Assembly (NCBI RefSeq): GCF_047663525.1
Contig: NC_092589.1
Location: 58,089,501-58,153,500 of the forward strand
DNA length: 64,000 nucleotides
Direction: 5' to 3'
From: Anas platyrhynchos
Taxonomy: Eukaryota; Chordata; Aves; Anseriformes; Anatidae
Shown here: piece by piece, positions 60,706 to 64,000 of the stretch
Position numbering within the stretch: the stretch's first letter is position 1
How the letters are laid out: every line of letters starts with the position of its first letter
Position numbers and translations under genes: made by a program
Notes under the pieces: generated by a model
Seen by the model: the letters and a program-made list of their open reading frames with translations, nothing else
Database searches by the model: none
Told to the model about the DNA's origin: nothing

Positions 60706-63700
60706 CTCCTTCATTTTGTATGTTTTGCATGAAGCTTCATTAGAGTCAAGTCTAAAGACGCAGAAGGCTCTGTGGATGCTGTGGCTAACCTGGGTGTGTA
60801 TAGGATGGCTGCACTATCTGTGGATTTCTGAATCTTGCTCTAAGGCTATCAGGATTGTCTTCCCTTCTAATATGGTCTCAATCAGTGCTTTCACTGGCTT
60901 CTCTCTGGGTCATAAGAAAGAGCACACTTCAGCAGGAATTGCATTATAGCCGGTGGCCTGAATCTTTGCTCTCACTTGACCTCGTACTTCGAGGAAGCTC
61001 AGCTGACAAATGCAGCCCAGACCGTCGTGGTAACACCCTCTGTGGTGTGTGGGCTGCTGGTTAGGTTGTCCTGCTTCCATATATGCCGAGGTATTTTCAC
61101 TGACACGCTCTTTTCACAGGTTTGAAGTCACTCTGGCTTTCAAGGAGCGGCCTTGCCTAAAGTGGAAATGCGGCCTTAGCCCAAGGACCAGCTTAAACCT
61201 AGAATTTGCCGAGGCAGAACGGGGTGGCAGAAGTTAAACGGAGAGCTTTAGGTTGAAAAATTTTATGAGATCACCATCCTTTTAAATTGGTTTACACAGA
61301 TGGCTGTCTGGTTTGTTGCTTTGTCCTTGCTTAATAGTAACTGTTTATGGAAAAACGAATTGCTTTGCAGAAGGAGGTCCAAAAGCTCATGCTGTTGTTT
61401 CCCTCACTGGAGATCTTCATGTTATTATGGGCATACAAGGATTTGGCCTGAAACAGAGATTAATTACGAAGTGCACAGTGAATAATTAACCATTTGACTT
61501 GTTCCTTTGTAGTCACCGGGTTAGAAATGATTTCCCAAACTGCGGGAGATAAGAGAAGGTTATTCCTGGTTTCACAATGTCCTTATTGTTACGGCTTTGT
61601 GCTGTGTGTATTCTGACATCAGCTGATACCTACGCAAGTCGGGTCCAGCTTCTCATTCAAACCACTTCCTGGGGTTTTCTCGGGTAATGGCAGTGATTCA
61701 GAAGACACCACCGTGCCTCAGAAAGCTGCCTCTGACATGTCGCTCCAGGACTGCAGGACAGGGAGCATGTGAGATTCTTAGGAAGGAGTTTTGATCTTAA
61801 AAATACCCACGTTTTTGTTTGTTCAGCATTCAAATTTAGATGCGCATTGCTTGGCTTGTGTTCTAGTGACCTATTCATAGACCAGTGGTATGTATTGTGG
61901 GGTACTCGTGATATATATGTACATGTGTGCGTGAGGCAGGAGCCTTAGACTGCCCTCCAGGCAGACATGCTGATTTTGCATCCACAGTTGTTCCTACCTG
62001 GTAAAAAACAAGAGGAAGAAATGATTAAAACTTTTTAAAGGAAATCAAGCCTAAGTAATAATATTCTGTACTTTTGCAGGATTGTCTACTTAAGAAGCTG
62101 AGAGTGAGCTAGAAACATTGATGAAGCCTCTATATTGTGAGGTGGGTATGCATTTTTATTACTATTTTGCAAAAGCATAGAAAATTCAAACCATTTGCCC
62201 AAGTCCAGACAGTGCTATTTAAGAGCTCTGAACAGACTCCAGAAGTTTTCTACCCCAGCACATGTTCTGACTGATCGATACCTTATGAATAAGGTCTTCA
62301 TGTGCCCTCCCGTTGAAGGAAGTGATGAGGTTTTGCATTCTGTTATCATTTGAAGAGCTTCTTTTAATTTTTGATTTCTGACTAATGGAATAAGTGACTC
62401 TCACAGATACTTGTGCTCCACTGCCTTCCTGCCCCTGGTGTGCAGTGCATTTAGATCACGTTTTTGGGAGAAGGCAATTTATGATAGGGGAGTCAGTGGA
62501 AAACAAACATGTCCACTGGATCCAGGCCAAACATAGTCTGGGGTTCAGAAATGTTTAGTGTGTTTCATTACTTTTTAATTTATTTATTTATTTTAGCCTT
62601 TTGTCATGGTCAAATGCACCAGCAGGCTTTTAATAAATCCCCTTGTGTGTGAGACTTGCAACTCAGGTTTGCAGACCTGAGCTGGATAATTTGAATAACT
62701 GTGAGAAGTGAAACTGAGCATTCGTGGGTCCATCAGCTACGAGCTGCAAAACCAGTGAGTTGTTGTAATTTTGATAGTCTTTGTCATTATGGGATGCTGC
62801 ATGCAAAACTGTCAGCTCTGCTTGCCCCAAGCAAGAGCGGCTCGGATGTGGAGCCTCTGTGTTTCCGCGCGTCGTGCTTGTCACCCACCCCAGCTCGAGG
62901 GGCCCCACTTGCAGGGGACCTGTTTTAGGCAGCAGCCTGGAGAAACTCTCTCTGAGGCTCTTCACTTAATTACAGTGGTTTCCCTTTTGGCTTTGTGAGA
63001 GAAACCCAGTGAGGGTGCTTTTGCCTTCTGCTGCACTCCATTGGGATCCTGGATCTGCTGTGACAAGGAATGAGTCAGGACTGGAATTTGTCTCTTAAAG
63101 GATTTTGTTTTTTCTTTAAACTGGTGTTTGTCTTTGAAAGCCTTTTTTTTTTTTTTGAATAAATTACTCTGACAGTAAGTACCAGAATATATATTGATAA
63201 AACATGAATTTATGCCTGCCAGCATTTATCTGTTTTGCGTCTATTCACAAATACAGATAAATTTCCCCAGCTGCCAGTTTCTGCTTACCTGCATGATCAA
63301 AAAGGGGACAGAGTGCTGGGGCACAAGCTGGAAGTGGGTGTAGCTGAAAAGTTATATTCAAAATCTTTTTCTCTGTGACATCATTGTGGCTCCTCAAGTA
63401 TTTTTCACTTCATATGGAAAATGCATTTAAAATATGACACAGTTTGATGCTAATGTTAGCTTCACACTCTTCTGAAAAAGGAATGAAAATGCTCAGAGGA
63501 CAAGTTGCCTATGTGCAGTTTTGGTTTCTGGGTAATATGAGTGGTGCAAAAGCTTTTGTTACCTTAGAAACTTTTTAGTAAGCAGTATGGTTGTTAATTA
63601 ACATTACTTTTATTTTAAATCTGAATTTTGGACTTTGTTGAATTGGAGATGATAGGCCTACTTATAATCTGCTCGATAGGGCTGTAACAAGTTGAGATAC

Positions 63701-64000
63701 CTCCAGCCTGAGACTTTCAATTTTCCAGATAAGCACCATTTATTTTGCTCAGTTCTAAAGCATTTGAGCTCAAAATCTATGGTGAAATTTGTAATATATC
63801 ATTTGACTGAAATTATGCAAATCCATTGCCGTAGCGTAATATGCTGTAAGACCTCTGGAAGGGAAACCACCCGCTTGTTCTTTCACGGGGTGCCCACAAG
63901 TGATGCATGGATGCACATCCTTGTGTGACAATGTCGCCTGACGCTTTGCAACCTGCCTTGCGTTGCCCCAAAATCCGAGTCAGTGGCTTCACCCCTTTGG

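Larger units (their letters stand above)
54076..64000 (+). other. Noncoding DNA to the window end
   Basis: No exon, RNA gene or intact transposon is recognised. It holds T-runs at 56896-56920 and 60682-60705, a 7-bp inverted repeat with a 4-bp loop (TGTCAAC/GTTGACA) at 59650-59667, a possible decayed CR1 end at about 58485-58545, and a perfect octamer ATGCAAAT at 63815-63822. The inferred intron does not visibly end within the window. Confidence 0.5.

Noticed and set aside
1..64000. CRISPR arrays, bacterial operons, endogenous retrovirus LTR pairs or other viral genes
   Set aside because: No spaced direct repeats, no gag/pol-like frames, no paired LTR-like sequence and no prokaryotic gene density were seen on reading through. 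The sequence is vertebrate noncoding DNA throughout.

Overview
This is vertebrate nuclear DNA, most likely from a bird. Two segments match the 3' end of CR1 LINEs in one orientation (about 27.05-27.16 kb and 49.93-49.99 kb) and one matches in the other (about 52.90-52.98 kb); this repeat family dominates bird and other reptile genomes. One degraded MIR-like SINE is visible at about 26.2 kb. Interspersed repeats are otherwise sparse and microsatellites are short, as in a compact bird genome. No protein-coding exon can be supported anywhere in the 64 kb. There is no operon structure, and I see no tRNA or rRNA gene, CRISPR array or viral genome.

Layout: 1-3.65 kb is AT-rich sequence without a recognisable gene. 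From 3.66 to 6.48 kb lies a strong CpG island. It carries GC boxes, an inverted CCAAT box, a perfect palindromic CRE, a TATA box (TATATAAA at 4639) and, downstream of it, a GC-rich segment without an ATG that ends in a good splice donor (CAG|GTGAGC, GT at 4800-4801). I read this as the promoter and noncoding first exon of a plus-strand gene whose coding exons lie beyond the window. Two identical TTATGTAA sites (PAR-bZIP/NFIL3 D-box type) 27 bp apart and a perfect STAT-type site lie downstream in the same island.

From 6.5 to 53.3 kb the sequence looks like one very long intron: T- and G-rich on the plus strand by eye, with short repeats, homopolymers, a few small inverted repeats, and isolated good matches to RFX, octamer and E-box motifs. 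At 53.64-54.08 kb a second, smaller CpG island begins exactly at a PBX-HOX-type site. It contains a GGGACC-type hexamer array and a plausible donor (GCAG|GTACCG). It could be an internal alternative promoter and first exon. The 300 bp upstream are not repeat-like. From 54.1 to 64 kb the sequence is again noncoding.

The gene is not identified: nothing coding is present to name it. The most useful leads are the TATA/CRE promoter with a noncoding exon, the paired D-box sites, and the second island with its flank. No clearly novel biological system was found.
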